Origin: Kiritimatiellia bacterium
GTDB taxonomy: Bacteria; Verrucomicrobiota; Kiritimatiellia; JAAZAB01
Reading direction: 5' to 3'
DNA length: 44,708 bases
Assembly: GCA_028718125.1 (NCBI GenBank)
Contig: JAQUMN010000031.1
Location: 1 to 44,708, forward strand
Shown here: positions 34,275 through 42,110 of the stretch, piece after piece
Layout of the letters: every line of letters starts with the position of its first letter
Numbering within the stretch: the first letter of the stretch is position 1
Notes under the pieces: model-generated
What the model saw: the letters and a program-made list of their open reading frames with translations, nothing else
Databases searched by the model: none
Told to the model about the DNA's origin: nothing
Position numbers and translations under genes: made by a program

Positions 34275-36065
34275 ATGATCTCCCTTAAACTGAAAAACGG
34301 TTTGAACGGATCGCATCCGGTCTCAAAATACCTGATGGGACAGAACCTGGAGATGTATGCCGCGGTCGTTAAGGGGCTGCTCTCCGACCGGCTGATGAAT
34401 CCTAAATTCGCAGGCCCGGAAAATCCCAAGTACGGTACCGCCGATGAATGGATCGGCAATCCGTACCACTGCAGGCTGATCCCGGGGATGGGAATGTCGT
34501 CGGGAAACGCCCAGTTCATCCAACGAACCGGCGGCGCCATAGGCCAATGCGACGTCAAAATTTATGCGGGTGAAAAGCTCGAAGTCGAGCTGTGGGCGAA
34601 AGTCCGGCATTCGCCGGCGACCCTGGAAGCGGCCATCAAAGCGCCGATTACGCGTCGCCCGGCTTATGCGGCGGCCAAGATCGTCATCGACGCCGCCTAC
34701 TGGAAAAAATACGTGATTCATTTCGATATTCCCGTGACTGACGCCAACGCCGATTTCCGGCTGACCCTGCTGGATGATGACGGGGAAGTCTTCATCGACC
34801 AGGTGTATTTGCGACCGGCTGGCCAGCCGCACCTCGACCCCAAGGCCATCGAGGCCGTCAAATCCATTTCCCCGACGGCCATGCGTTTTCCCGGCGGCTG
34901 TCTTTCCACGGTCTATCATTGGGAAAACGGCGTCGGCCCCGTCCATTTGCGGCCCGACCACTATGATCCGCAATTCTTCACCTACATATCCTATGATTTC
35001 GGCATCACTGAGTATTTGGAACTTTGCCGTGCAGCCGAGATTACCCCGCACCTGACGGTCAATATCGGGAGCGGGACCCCCGGGGAAGCCGCCGGGCTGG
35101 CCCGCTATTGCCGGCGGTTCTATGAAAACAAGGGGCTGACGCCGCCGCGGATTTTCTTACAGATGGGCAACGAACAATTCGCGGCGCACGAAACGTCCCA
35201 TATGACCGGTGAAATGTATGTCGCGGCCTTGCGCGCCTTTGTGCCGCCGGTGAAAGCGGAATACCCGAACAGCACGATTATCGGCATTGGTTATCCGTAT
35301 AGCGGCGCCTACGGCGCGCGGGCGGAAACGCCCTGGCGCGAACTGGTGCTGGACCAGGCGGCCGACCTGGTCGACATGGTTTCCAACCATTACTACAAAG
35401 GTCAATGGAAGGAAACGTTCGCCGACCAGCTCCAAAACGCGGTCGAAAGTATTCAGAAAATCAAGGCCGACCTTTTGAAAATGATCGCCGACATCAAGGC
35501 GCGCAACCTGAAAACCAAAATCGGCGTCACCGAGTGGAATTTCTGGCTCTACGCCTCCAACTACTGGACATTCGAAAAGCGCTGCTGTGAACCGATGGAC
35601 CCCCATCATTGCCTTTTTGTCGCCGGCATGCTGCAGATGATGGCCGAACTCGGCGAATACGTGGAGCTTTCCAATTACTATCAACTGCTGAACGGCCTGA
35701 GCATATTCACGAATTTCGCTGGCGCTTACCATGAAAGCCCGATGGCGGCCATATTCCGTTTTTATCGCCCGGCCTTTCCGGGTGAATATGTGCCGCTGGC
35801 CGGCAATGCGCCCGAAGCCGCCGACGGCAGGGCGGATGCCCTCTGCCTGAAAACGGCCGATGGCGTCTATCTTTTTATCGTTAATCACAGCCTGGCAGAA
35901 TCGGCCGTGACCCTGCCGGATATCTTTGCTCAAGGCGAAGGCGAACTGCTTGTTTTCGACGGACGCGAAAATGGCGTCGAATGCGTCCCGCGCAAAGAAC
36001 AGGTGAGCGGCAACAAAATCATCCTGCCGCCCATGTCCGTATGCCGGTGTTTTTGTGAGTCTTGA
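34275..36065 (+). CDS. GH51-like alpha-L-arabinofuranosidase, copy 2
   Basis: The start is ATG 34275 (GGAAGGAAAT upstream), matching the start of copy 1 (MISLKLKNGL against MMTLKLKNGL) and giving 596 residues. A longer in-frame start at 34026 would lie inside the transposase on the other strand and is rejected. The motifs are conserved: RFPGGCLSTVYHW, acid/base Glu300 in QMGNEQFAAHE and nucleophile Glu420 in IGVTEWNFW. Catalytic residues and domain order equal those of 18710-20506, so both copies should be active. The IS110 leader lies directly upstream, so this copy has probably lost its original promoter region. A terminator-like hairpin follows at 36156-36182. Confidence 0.85.
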   Translation: MISLKLKNGLNGSHPVSKYLMGQNLEMYAAVVKGLLSDRLMNPKFAGPENPKYGTADEWIGNPYHCRLIPGMGMSSGNAQFIQRTGGAIGQCDVKIYAGEKLEVELWAKVRHSPATLEAAIKAPITRRPAYAAAKIVIDAAYWKKYVIHFDIPVTDANADFRLTLLDDDGEVFIDQVYLRPAGQPHLDPKAIEAVKSISPTAMRFPGGCLSTVYHWENGVGPVHLRPDHYDPQFFTYISYDFGITEYLELCRAAEITPHLTVNIGSGTPGEAAGLARYCRRFYENKGLTPPRIFLQMGNEQFAAHETSHMTGEMYVAALRAFVPPVKAEYPNSTIIGIGYPYSGAYGARAETPWRELVLDQAADLVDMVSNHYYKGQWKETFADQLQNAVESIQKIKADLLKMIADIKARNLKTKIGVTEWNFWLYASNYWTFEKRCCEPMDPHHCLFVAGMLQMMAELGEYVELSNYYQLLNGLSIFTNFAGAYHESPMAAIFRFYRPAFPGEYVPLAGNAPEAADGRADALCLKTADGVYLFIVNHSLAESAVTLPDIFAQGEGELLVFDGRENGVECVPRKEQVSGNKIILPPMSVCRCFCES

Positions 36066-36155
36066 CTCGATGAATAGCGTCTATATTCGCAACATGCACT
36101 CTTTTTGCGGAGAACATTATTGGAGCGGCGGCGGGCCGTCGTCGCCGCAGCCGGC

Positions 36156-36182
36156 GGCGGCAGGAGCCTGCCGCCTAATTTT
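36156..36182 (+). terminator. Probable intrinsic terminator after GH51-like copy 2
   Basis: GGCGGCAG (36156-36163), loop GAGC, CTGCCGCC (36168-36175) form a perfect stem followed by TAATTTT. The position, 91 bp after the stop codon, fits a terminator. It abuts the inner end of the right inverted-repeat arm. The region 36066-36155 otherwise holds only further GC-rich short repeats. Confidence 0.5.
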
Positions 36183-36473
36183 CATATGTTAATTTTGCAC
36201 GAACATCAGCGTCATGGTCATATTTAGCCAATAAACACGGCGTGCAATTTATTTCTTGCACCACTTTTCCTTTTTCTGCCAATGCGGATCCGCCTAGACG
36301 GAAACCCAACGGGTTATGAAGGCATCTTGCAAAAACGCTGATGTTCGCCAGAAAAGACGGTCGCATGATTTTGCCGCATCTGCTTCGTTGCAAAGGGCTT
36401 GCAGTATGCTTATACAGCGGCACCCTTCGCGCCTCGCATCTGCGGCAAACTAATGCGATGCAAAATTAAGGAC
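36179..36473 (-). repeat. Right arm of the long inverted repeat
   Basis: This is the reverse complement of 32421-32690. Shared landmarks include TTGCCGCAGATGCGAGGCGC, TGTATAAGCATACTGCAAG, AATCATGCGACCGT, TAACCCGTTGGGT and GTGCAAAATTAACATATG. The right arm has an extra GGCGGATCCGC-containing hairpin near 36280-36305 that the left arm lacks. A minus-strand frame of about 80 codons can be read through the arm; the left arm carries stops in the equivalent frame, so it is not treated as a gene. Confidence 0.8.
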
Positions 36474-36482
36474 ATAGGAATT

Positions 36483-36583
36483 TTCCGCCAGAGGCGGATC
36501 CGCCTTCGGCGGACAAAGTTGTAGCCGCCCCGCTCTGTTGGGGCGCGGTTCCCGCCGGGTAGGCGGGTCCGCCTCTGGCGGAA
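36483..36583. repeat. Nested GC-rich hairpin cluster
   Basis: TTCCGCCAGAGGCGGA (36483-36498) and TCCGCCTCTGGCGGAA (36568-36583) are a perfect 16-bp inverted repeat. Each arm also folds on itself. Between them lie CCGCC-TTC-GGCGG, CGCCCC...GGGGCG and CCCGCC...GGCGGG hairpins. It lies between the right arm and the intact GIY-YIG element. Confidence 0.65.
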
Positions 36584-36613
36584 TAGTTGCCGCCTTTGGC
36601 CGCCTTTAATAAT

Positions 36614-37182
36614 GGTTCTTCCGGAAATAGCGTGGGATTTTTCATTGACCAAAAACAGGAATTGATGCCATATTAACGCTTGATCATGATTCACTCTTCG
36701 TTCGTCATTCCGAGCGAAGTCGAGGAATCTCATGTCCCGCGAGGCATTTTACGTTTACATGATGACCAACAAGGGACAGACGACGCTGTATATCGGAGTC
36801 ACGAACAGCCTGGTGCGTCGGGTCCATCAGCATCGATCAGGTGGCGTATCCGGGTTCACGGAACGATACAACCTGAATCGCCTTGTGGACTACGAGCAGT
36901 ATAACGATCCGCGGGATGCGATTGCGCGAGTGAAGCAGTTAAAGCGTTGGCGCAGAGAGAAGAAGGAGGCCCTGATCGGAAAGATGAATCCGACGCGGGC
37001 GGATTTGGCCGCGAGTGTGCTCGGACTCGGGTCGGAACCAGAACCGGGGTGGAAGAGACTGAGATCCCTCGACAAGCTCGGGATGACGGATGTGGGCGCT
37101 CGGGATGACGCAGGGGCGGAGCGGTAGGATATCGCCGAGGATAGCACTCAATGCGAAATCCCACGCTAAACCCGGAAGGACC
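36614..37182 (+). mobile_element. GIY-YIG element copy 2: intact, with terminal inverted repeats and target duplication
   Basis: The left end (36614-36646) and right end (37150-37182) are imperfect inverted repeats of 33 bases, 27 of them matching. Both contain (read inward) CTTCCGG and TAGCGTGGGATTT. TTAATAAT abuts both ends (36606-36613 and 37183-37190) and is not present beside copy 1, so it looks like an 8-bp target duplication. Inside, a second inverted pair lies at 36704-36731 and 37061-37087 (GTCATTCCGAGC-type against its complement). The only gene is the GIY-YIG nuclease. The flank is AT-rich, so chance similarity of the direct repeat cannot be excluded. Confidence 0.65.
36732..37127 (+). 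CDS. GIY-YIG nuclease-domain protein
   Basis: The 131-residue protein has a single GIY-YIG domain (residues about 4-90): FYVYMMTN, LYIGVTNSLVRRVHQH with the catalytic Arg region, FTERYNLNRLVDYEQY, AIARVKQLKRWRREKKEALI and the NPTRADL end. It matches the small single-domain GIY-YIG family often found beside dispersed repeats. The GAGGAA Shine-Dalgarno is supplied by the left inner repeat, and the last about 25 residues (RLRSLDKLGMTD) are encoded by the right inner repeat. It could nick DNA to move the element; that role is inference. Confidence 0.85.
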   Translation: MSREAFYVYMMTNKGQTTLYIGVTNSLVRRVHQHRSGGVSGFTERYNLNRLVDYEQYNDPRDAIARVKQLKRWRREKKEALIGKMNPTRADLAASVLGLGSEPEPGWKRLRSLDKLGMTDVGARDDAGAER

Positions 37183-37210
37183 TTAATAATTAATAATCCG
37201 AGGAGATACC

Positions 37211-39469
37211 ATGTCTAAATCAACCGGCGGCCATGGCGCTAAACCATCCCGCAACCCGCGGAAGCCCGGAGAGACCCGCATGAAACTGGGCCTGCAGAGC
37301 GATTACGGCTCGCCACGGCATTGGCGGAGGCTGGTCGAGTTTGCGAAAGCCCAGCGCGTGGACCGGCTCGTTTTCATAGGATCTGATAACGGATGTTTTA
37401 TTCCATATCTTTTCCCGCGCTATCCCGGGCTGTTGACGGAGGAAGAGCAGCGCCGCCACCGGGTCGTCCGCGAGTACATGACGCAGGCGGCGCAGATGAC
37501 CGAACAGGCCGGCATTGAATTCTGGCATTGGTTTCATATCCTGCAGATTCCCAATTCAGCGGACCGGTGGCGCGCACTGGAGCCGGGAATGTTCAATGCC
37601 GCCGGTGAGCCGGACATGGCGGATCCCCGGATTTACCGGTTATTAACCGACCAGATTGACGAGCTTCTCGAGATCGCCCCGCGCCTGGCCGGACTCGCCA
37701 TGTGGATCTGCGAAAACGCCACCGTCACGCTCTCCGCCCTGAGGTCTCAGTCCATCTCTGCCCAAGAAATCGCCGAGCGGATTCTATCCGCAGTCCGCGC
37801 CAAGTGCGCGCGGCATGGCCTGCAATTTTCGGTTTGCCTGCACACTGGCTCGTGTGATTTAAGCGAAGCGTTCCTCGCCGCGGCGCGAAAGTACCCGGAC
37901 ATTATAGTGGCCGGCGATTCCACGCCCGGGGACCACAACCTGGATATTGGCTTCAATCCGGACCTCTGGCGCGCCGCCGCGACCAATCCGGTCCAGGTCG
38001 GCTTCGATTTGAATGGCGAATTCTGGGGCCGGAACATTTATCCCACCTCGGCCCTGGGACATTATGCGCAATTCTTGAACGAGGCCCGCGCCCTGGGCGC
38101 TGTCTGGGTAGAAGGCCGGGTTGACACCTTGCATAACGACTGGAGCCCGTATGCGAATGTCCTGCCCAGCCGCCGGCATTTCTTCCCTGAGCTGACCGGA
38201 TGGCGGGCGGAGGATCCGATCCCCAAGGACATGGAGGTCAACTGTTTCGATACGCTCGGCGGATTTAACGCCGAGTTCTTCTGCCGTTATGCCAAGGATC
38301 CGTCCGTCAACCCCAGGGCCGTGGTAGGCGAATTCCTCAAGGCCGAGTTCGGAACGGATCTGCCGGAGCTGGCTGACGTTCTCCTGGAGGTTGAAGCCGT
38401 GAATGCGCGGATCTTCTACGCCGGGCAGGGCTATTTCGGCATCCAGTCCTGCCTGCCGGGGCGCATGGGAACGATGCGCTGGAGCCAGGTGCTGTTAGAC
38501 GACATCCGGTTTGTCACCCCCGCGGGCGAACTATTGCGCTTTCCCATCGCCGGCAGGTCGGAACTGTTATCAAAGCCTTATTTCACCGGTATAGGATTTC
38601 CGTCGGCGCGATGTCCCGGCCCGCACGCCCTGATTGCGGAAAAGCAGGAGGCTTTGAATGACGCCCGCGATCTGCTGGCGCGCGCCGCGCGCTCCACGGA
38701 GCTCCTCGCGACCGAACCCCGCCGGTTCATCATGCGTCATTTCGAGGATTGGGTTTGTTATGCGCAAGGGGCCGCACTGCTGCTGGAAGCCATGGTGCAC
38801 TACTTCCATCTGTGCGCGGAGAAACAGAGCCGGGATATTCCCGGCATTGAACGCCTGGGCCAGGTTCTACGGGAGATGCTGGATACGGCCGCAGCCTGGG
38901 AGCGTCGCCAGCCGCATGATGAATGGTGGAACGCCAGGGGCCTGCGCTATTGGCACGGCCTGATTTCCCGCGCGCTGGCTTGCGCGCCGCTGCTCCACGC
39001 CTACCGGGCCAACGCGGCGCGGTCGCCCGCGCGGGCCGGCCAGGCGGTATATGTTTTCGGGCCGGCGGACCGCAGGTTCGCTGCGCCGCCCGACCAGTTG
39101 ACGATTCTGCCGGAGCGCCTGGTCACTACGGAAGGCACACTCCTGCCGCAGGAGGCGACGATGACACGGGGACAGCTGGACATGGCGAGCGGTTTCGTCG
39201 GAAAGGAACTTGGCCGCAGCGCGTATGTGTATGTTCCCTTCGACCTGGACGGCGACCAGGACCTGGTTTTCTGGTTCGGAGCGGACATGCACTTTGTCGC
39301 CTTTGTTGACGGCCGGCAAATTGGCGACACCATCAAAATGGGAACCGTGGCCTCCATGCCGCTGCGGAAAGGCCCGCATCTCCTGGTCGTCCGCTATATC
39401 AATTGGAGCACTGCGCGCCGGTTAGCGGTAAGCGCTTTCGATCGCAGCCTGCGGACGGTCATCGGTTGA
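37211..39469 (+). CDS. Putative glycoside hydrolase (alpha-glucuronidase-like barrel), uncertain family
   Basis: The 752-residue protein starts at ATG 37211 with GAGGAGAT upstream and has no signal peptide. An in-frame ATG at about 37280 is an alternative start and would remove a basic tail. Residues about 25-420 look like a TIM barrel: RLVFIGSDNGC, FWHWFHILQIP, LAGLAMWICENATV, QVGFDLNGEFWGRN and AVWVEGRVDTLHNDW. This is reminiscent of GH67/GH115-type or DUF4838-type enzymes, but I cannot assign a family. The C-terminal about 110 residues form a beta-sandwich (DLVFWFGADMHFVAFVDGRQI, LRKGPHLLVVRY) resembling the C-terminal module at 8772-10880. It lies 28 bp after the GIY-YIG element, whose insertion may have displaced its promoter. 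Confidence 0.55.
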   Translation: MSKSTGGHGAKPSRNPRKPGETRMKLGLQSDYGSPRHWRRLVEFAKAQRVDRLVFIGSDNGCFIPYLFPRYPGLLTEEEQRRHRVVREYMTQAAQMTEQAGIEFWHWFHILQIPNSADRWRALEPGMFNAAGEPDMADPRIYRLLTDQIDELLEIAPRLAGLAMWICENATVTLSALRSQSISAQEIAERILSAVRAKCARHGLQFSVCLHTGSCDLSEAFLAAARKYPDIIVAGDSTPGDHNLDIGFNPDLWRAAATNPVQVGFDLNGEFWGRNIYPTSALGHYAQFLNEARALGAVWVEGRVDTLHNDWSPYANVLPSRRHFFPELTGWRAEDPIPKDMEVNCFDTLGGFNAEFFCRYAKDPSVNPRAVVGEFLKAEFGTDLPELADVLLEVEAVNARIFYAGQGYFGIQSCLPGRMGTMRWSQVLLDDIRFVTPAGELLRFPIAGRSELLSKPYFTGIGFPSARCPGPHALIAEKQEALNDARDLLARAARSTELLATEPRRFIMRHFEDWVCYAQGAALLLEAMVHYFHLCAEKQSRDIPGIERLGQVLREMLDTAAAWERRQPHDEWWNARGLRYWHGLISRALACAPLLHAYRANAARSPARAGQAVYVFGPADRRFAAPPDQLTILPERLVTTEGTLLPQEATMTRGQLDMASGFVGKELGRSAYVYVPFDLDGDQDLVFWFGADMHFVAFVDGRQIGDTIKMGTVASMPLRKGPHLLVVRYINWSTARRLAVSAFDRSLRTVIG

Positions 39470-39626
39470 GACAGGGAAAAACGGCGGAATATAAAGCATC
39501 GCTAATCAATGCCCGCCTGACCAATGCAACGTCCTGCCGCGCCCCCTCCTGAACAGTGCCGCAACGGCCATAAAACACGATGGCTCCGTAAGACAGACAG
39601 CCAAACGGCCGGCCCCTGACCAGATG

Positions 39627-39684
39627 TTTTTCCGGATAATATTTTTCGGATAATGTTGACCGCTCCCCGGCAATTTACTATAAA
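39627..39684 (+). promoter_or_regulatory. Sigma-70-like promoter with tandem upstream repeats for the glycine-rich array
   Basis: TTGACC (39656-39661) and TATAAA (39679-39684) are 17 bases apart, a near-ideal spacing. The predicted transcript start is near 39691, just before the GGGGG Shine-Dalgarno (39702-39706). Directly upstream are two head-to-tail copies of TTTTTCCGGATAAT / TTTTTCGGATAAT (39627-39655), a possible operator. The rest of the gap from 39470 shows nothing else. Confidence 0.6.
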
Positions 39685-39714
39685 CTATAAATAAATATAA
39701 AGGGGGCAATGGAC

Positions 39715-41895
39715 ATGAAACATCTATGGCTTCGATCAGGTTTAACCAGAGTATTTTGCGTTATCGCGTTCCTGGCGCTCGGCCTGCCGGCTGCCCGGGC
39801 GGCGACGATCTGGAACACCGCCGGAAGCGGGGATAAACTGAACTGGTCCGACGCCAACAACTGGAATCCAGCCGGGGTTCCGGGAGACGGGGCGGAGGTT
39901 GTCATCACCAACGGCAGCGTGCTGTTGACCAACGCCACCTATAATCTCGCCTCGCTGACAATCACCGGCGCCACGACCAGGCTGACCTTCTCGAACTGGG
40001 ACACGAAGCTTACCGCCACCAATGTCATTATTCAGAGCGGCGCGACCATCACGCACGTGACCAACAGCGCCCTGACGACGAACGAATTGGGCGAATGGCC
40101 TACCGATGGCCGCATCTGGATTGCTGGGTGCACCAATCTCGAATTACAGACAGGCGGGCAGATTGACGCTTACGGGCGTGGTTTTTTAGGAGGCCTGAGC
40201 ACTAACGGGCGCGGTCCCGGCGGGGGCGGATTGGCAAAGAACGGAACAACAGCTTACGCCGGGGCGGGCGGACACGGCGGCGCCGGCGGGCGCGGACATT
40301 ACTACGGGGTCGGTCTTGCCGGCTTGGCATACGACTTAACCAATGCGCCCTCCTTGCCGGGCAGCGGCGGCGGCGGCCAAGGCCTGGGCGCCGGAGGCGG
40401 CGTAATCCTGATCGATGCCGCCAACGGCACGGTAACTATAGAGGGCACGATTAATGCCAACGGAAGAAATAGTGGCGGAGCAGGTGGAGGCGGCGCCGGC
40501 GGCTCGATTTATATTACCTGCCGCGTGTTAGGGGGCAGTTCCAACGGCCGCCTTACCGCCATGGGCGGAATAGGTTACTACTCGAGTGTATCTGTGTGCA
40601 GCGGACATGGCGGCGGCGGGCGCATCGCCATTGATTACGATGAGGCCGCCCAGGGCGGACAACCCCGCCCCGGCATCCGATTTAATGTTGCCACAGGCGT
40701 TGGCTCATATGTCACTCCGCCGCCGGTCATCGGAACGCTTTATCTGCCCGACGAGAGCGTGTTTACAACGAACCTGTCCAATTTTGAGGTCGTTCGCATC
40801 TTTGGTGTGACGAACTTGTCGTTGGAAAGCCTGTCTCTGACCAATTCCGTCTTGACCAACAACGTAATTTTTTCGGCGCCCCATTTTGCCTTGAAGGTGA
40901 CCAACACCCTGGCGATCGACACCGCCATCTTGCAGGTGGGAGACCCCCTCTCCGAAATCGAGTATCAACAGATTGACTGCGGGGATCTGCAGCTCACCAG
41001 CCGTGGCACGACCCAAAGTCAGTTTTACGTTTACAGCGGCCCGACGAATGAAGTGATAACTGCCTACGGCGCGCGTGTCACGGTGGCGGGCGATATTGTC
41101 ATATCCAGCAACTGCTGGATTTATCCTGTTTCGAACGGAACCAACGGCGGCTCAGTGTTTTTCACCGCAAACAATGTAACCATCAACGCCGGCGGCGGCT
41201 TCGACGCCGAAGGCCTGGGTTATAGCGCCGGTCCCGGCCAGGGCACCAATGGGTACGGTCCGGGCGGAGGTACGAGCAGGAGCTCATATCCTCACGGCGG
41301 GGGCGGCGGCTACGGCGGTAAAGGCGGGAATGGTTCCAGCGCACCTGCTGGCGTCGCATATCCCTGGACCAATGCGCCGCGCTGTCCCGGCAGCGGGGGT
41401 GGATTCAATGGCGTGGCCGGAGGGGCAGGCGGCGGCCTGGTATGGATCAAGGCTTCCGGGACATTCGTTCTGGATGGAATGATCAAAGCGAACGGAAAAA
41501 CTACCACTGACGGTTACTATGGCGGCGGCGGATCGGGGGGCGGCATCTTCATTGTGGCCAACAAAATCCGGGGCGCGGTCAGTGGACAGTTGAGCGCCTA
41601 TGGAGGGAGCGCCAGATATTCGAATGTAAATATTTACGGCGGCGGGGGCGGCGGCGGGCGTATTGCGCTCTGGCACCGCATTTCGGAAGCCGATCAGCAG
41701 GCGATCCTGGCGGACCCCGACAACGCGCTGGCCAATGTGCCCAAGCTCGTGGTCGCCAATGATTTCGCCGGTACGTTCTTTCTGGGCTCCTGCACAGCGT
41801 CGAACGGATGGGGCTATGCCGCCAACGCCGAAACCGGCACGGTTGTCTGCCTGACCGTGCCGCCGCCCAAGGGCATGATTTTTTCGATCCATTGA
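39715..41895 (+). CDS. Secreted glycine-rich repeat protein A
   Basis: I choose ATG 39715 over 39709 because GGGGG then lies 8 bases away and the protein starts MKH like its paralogues; the product is 726 residues. A signal peptide ends near PAARAA. Residues about 25-125 form a conserved beta-rich N-terminal module (WNTAGSGDKLNWSDANNWNP, VVITNGSVLLTNAT). Two similar glycine-rich blocks follow (about 135-310 and 480-665), each with a GPGGG, TNAP..PGSGGG and GGGGRIA pattern, separated by a Val/Thr-rich beta segment. The C terminus is TVPPPKGMIFSIH. It is probably a beta-helical surface protein or adhesin; I know of no enzyme activity. It is the first gene of a tandem array. Confidence 0.8.
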   Translation: MKHLWLRSGLTRVFCVIAFLALGLPAARAATIWNTAGSGDKLNWSDANNWNPAGVPGDGAEVVITNGSVLLTNATYNLASLTITGATTRLTFSNWDTKLTATNVIIQSGATITHVTNSALTTNELGEWPTDGRIWIAGCTNLELQTGGQIDAYGRGFLGGLSTNGRGPGGGGLAKNGTTAYAGAGGHGGAGGRGHYYGVGLAGLAYDLTNAPSLPGSGGGGQGLGAGGGVILIDAANGTVTIEGTINANGRNSGGAGGGGAGGSIYITCRVLGGSSNGRLTAMGGIGYYSSVSVCSGHGGGGRIAIDYDEAAQGGQPRPGIRFNVATGVGSYVTPPPVIGTLYLPDESVFTTNLSNFEVVRIFGVTNLSLESLSLTNSVLTNNVIFSAPHFALKVTNTLAIDTAILQVGDPLSEIEYQQIDCGDLQLTSRGTTQSQFYVYSGPTNEVITAYGARVTVAGDIVISSNCWIYPVSNGTNGGSVFFTANNVTINAGGGFDAEGLGYSAGPGQGTNGYGPGGGTSRSSYPHGGGGGYGGKGGNGSSAPAGVAYPWTNAPRCPGSGGGFNGVAGGAGGGLVWIKASGTFVLDGMIKANGKTTTDGYYGGGGSGGGIFIVANKIRGAVSGQLSAYGGSARYSNVNIYGGGGGGGRIALWHRISEADQQAILADPDNALANVPKLVVANDFAGTFFLGSCTASNGWGYAANAETGTVVCLTVPPPKGMIFSIH

Positions 41896-42110
41896 ATATG
41901 CCATGGAAGGACGACGCTTCTGCCGAGTCCTTAGCGCCGATGAACGGGAGAGTGAACGGGCTAGTGGGAACTCCCTCCTTCGTCCGGCAACTGCCGGACT
42001 ATGGCGGGCAGACTGCCCATCCATTGTGTGAATAATTAATCCGATGGAGGGCGGAGCTCTGCGACGCCGGCAAACGTGATAAGGAACGGGCTCGATCAGT
42101 TGGAGAGAAT
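41896..42110. repeat. Intergenic spacer of the tandem array with an inserted palindromic repeat
   Basis: The spacer matches 44265-44404 at both ends (GCCATGG, AGGACGACGCTT, TAGCGCCGATGAACGGGAGA, then GGAACGGGCTCGATCAGTTG). It carries about 70 extra bases, starting near 41960 and including GGCAACTGCCGGACTATGGC. Bases 41971-42060 are the reverse complement of the segment inserted in the GH2 gene (13537-13625). Confidence 0.75.

Noticed and set aside
36175..36423. An 82-codon minus-strand frame in the right inverted-repeat arm
   Set aside because: The left arm has stops in the equivalent frame, so the reading frame is not conserved between copies.
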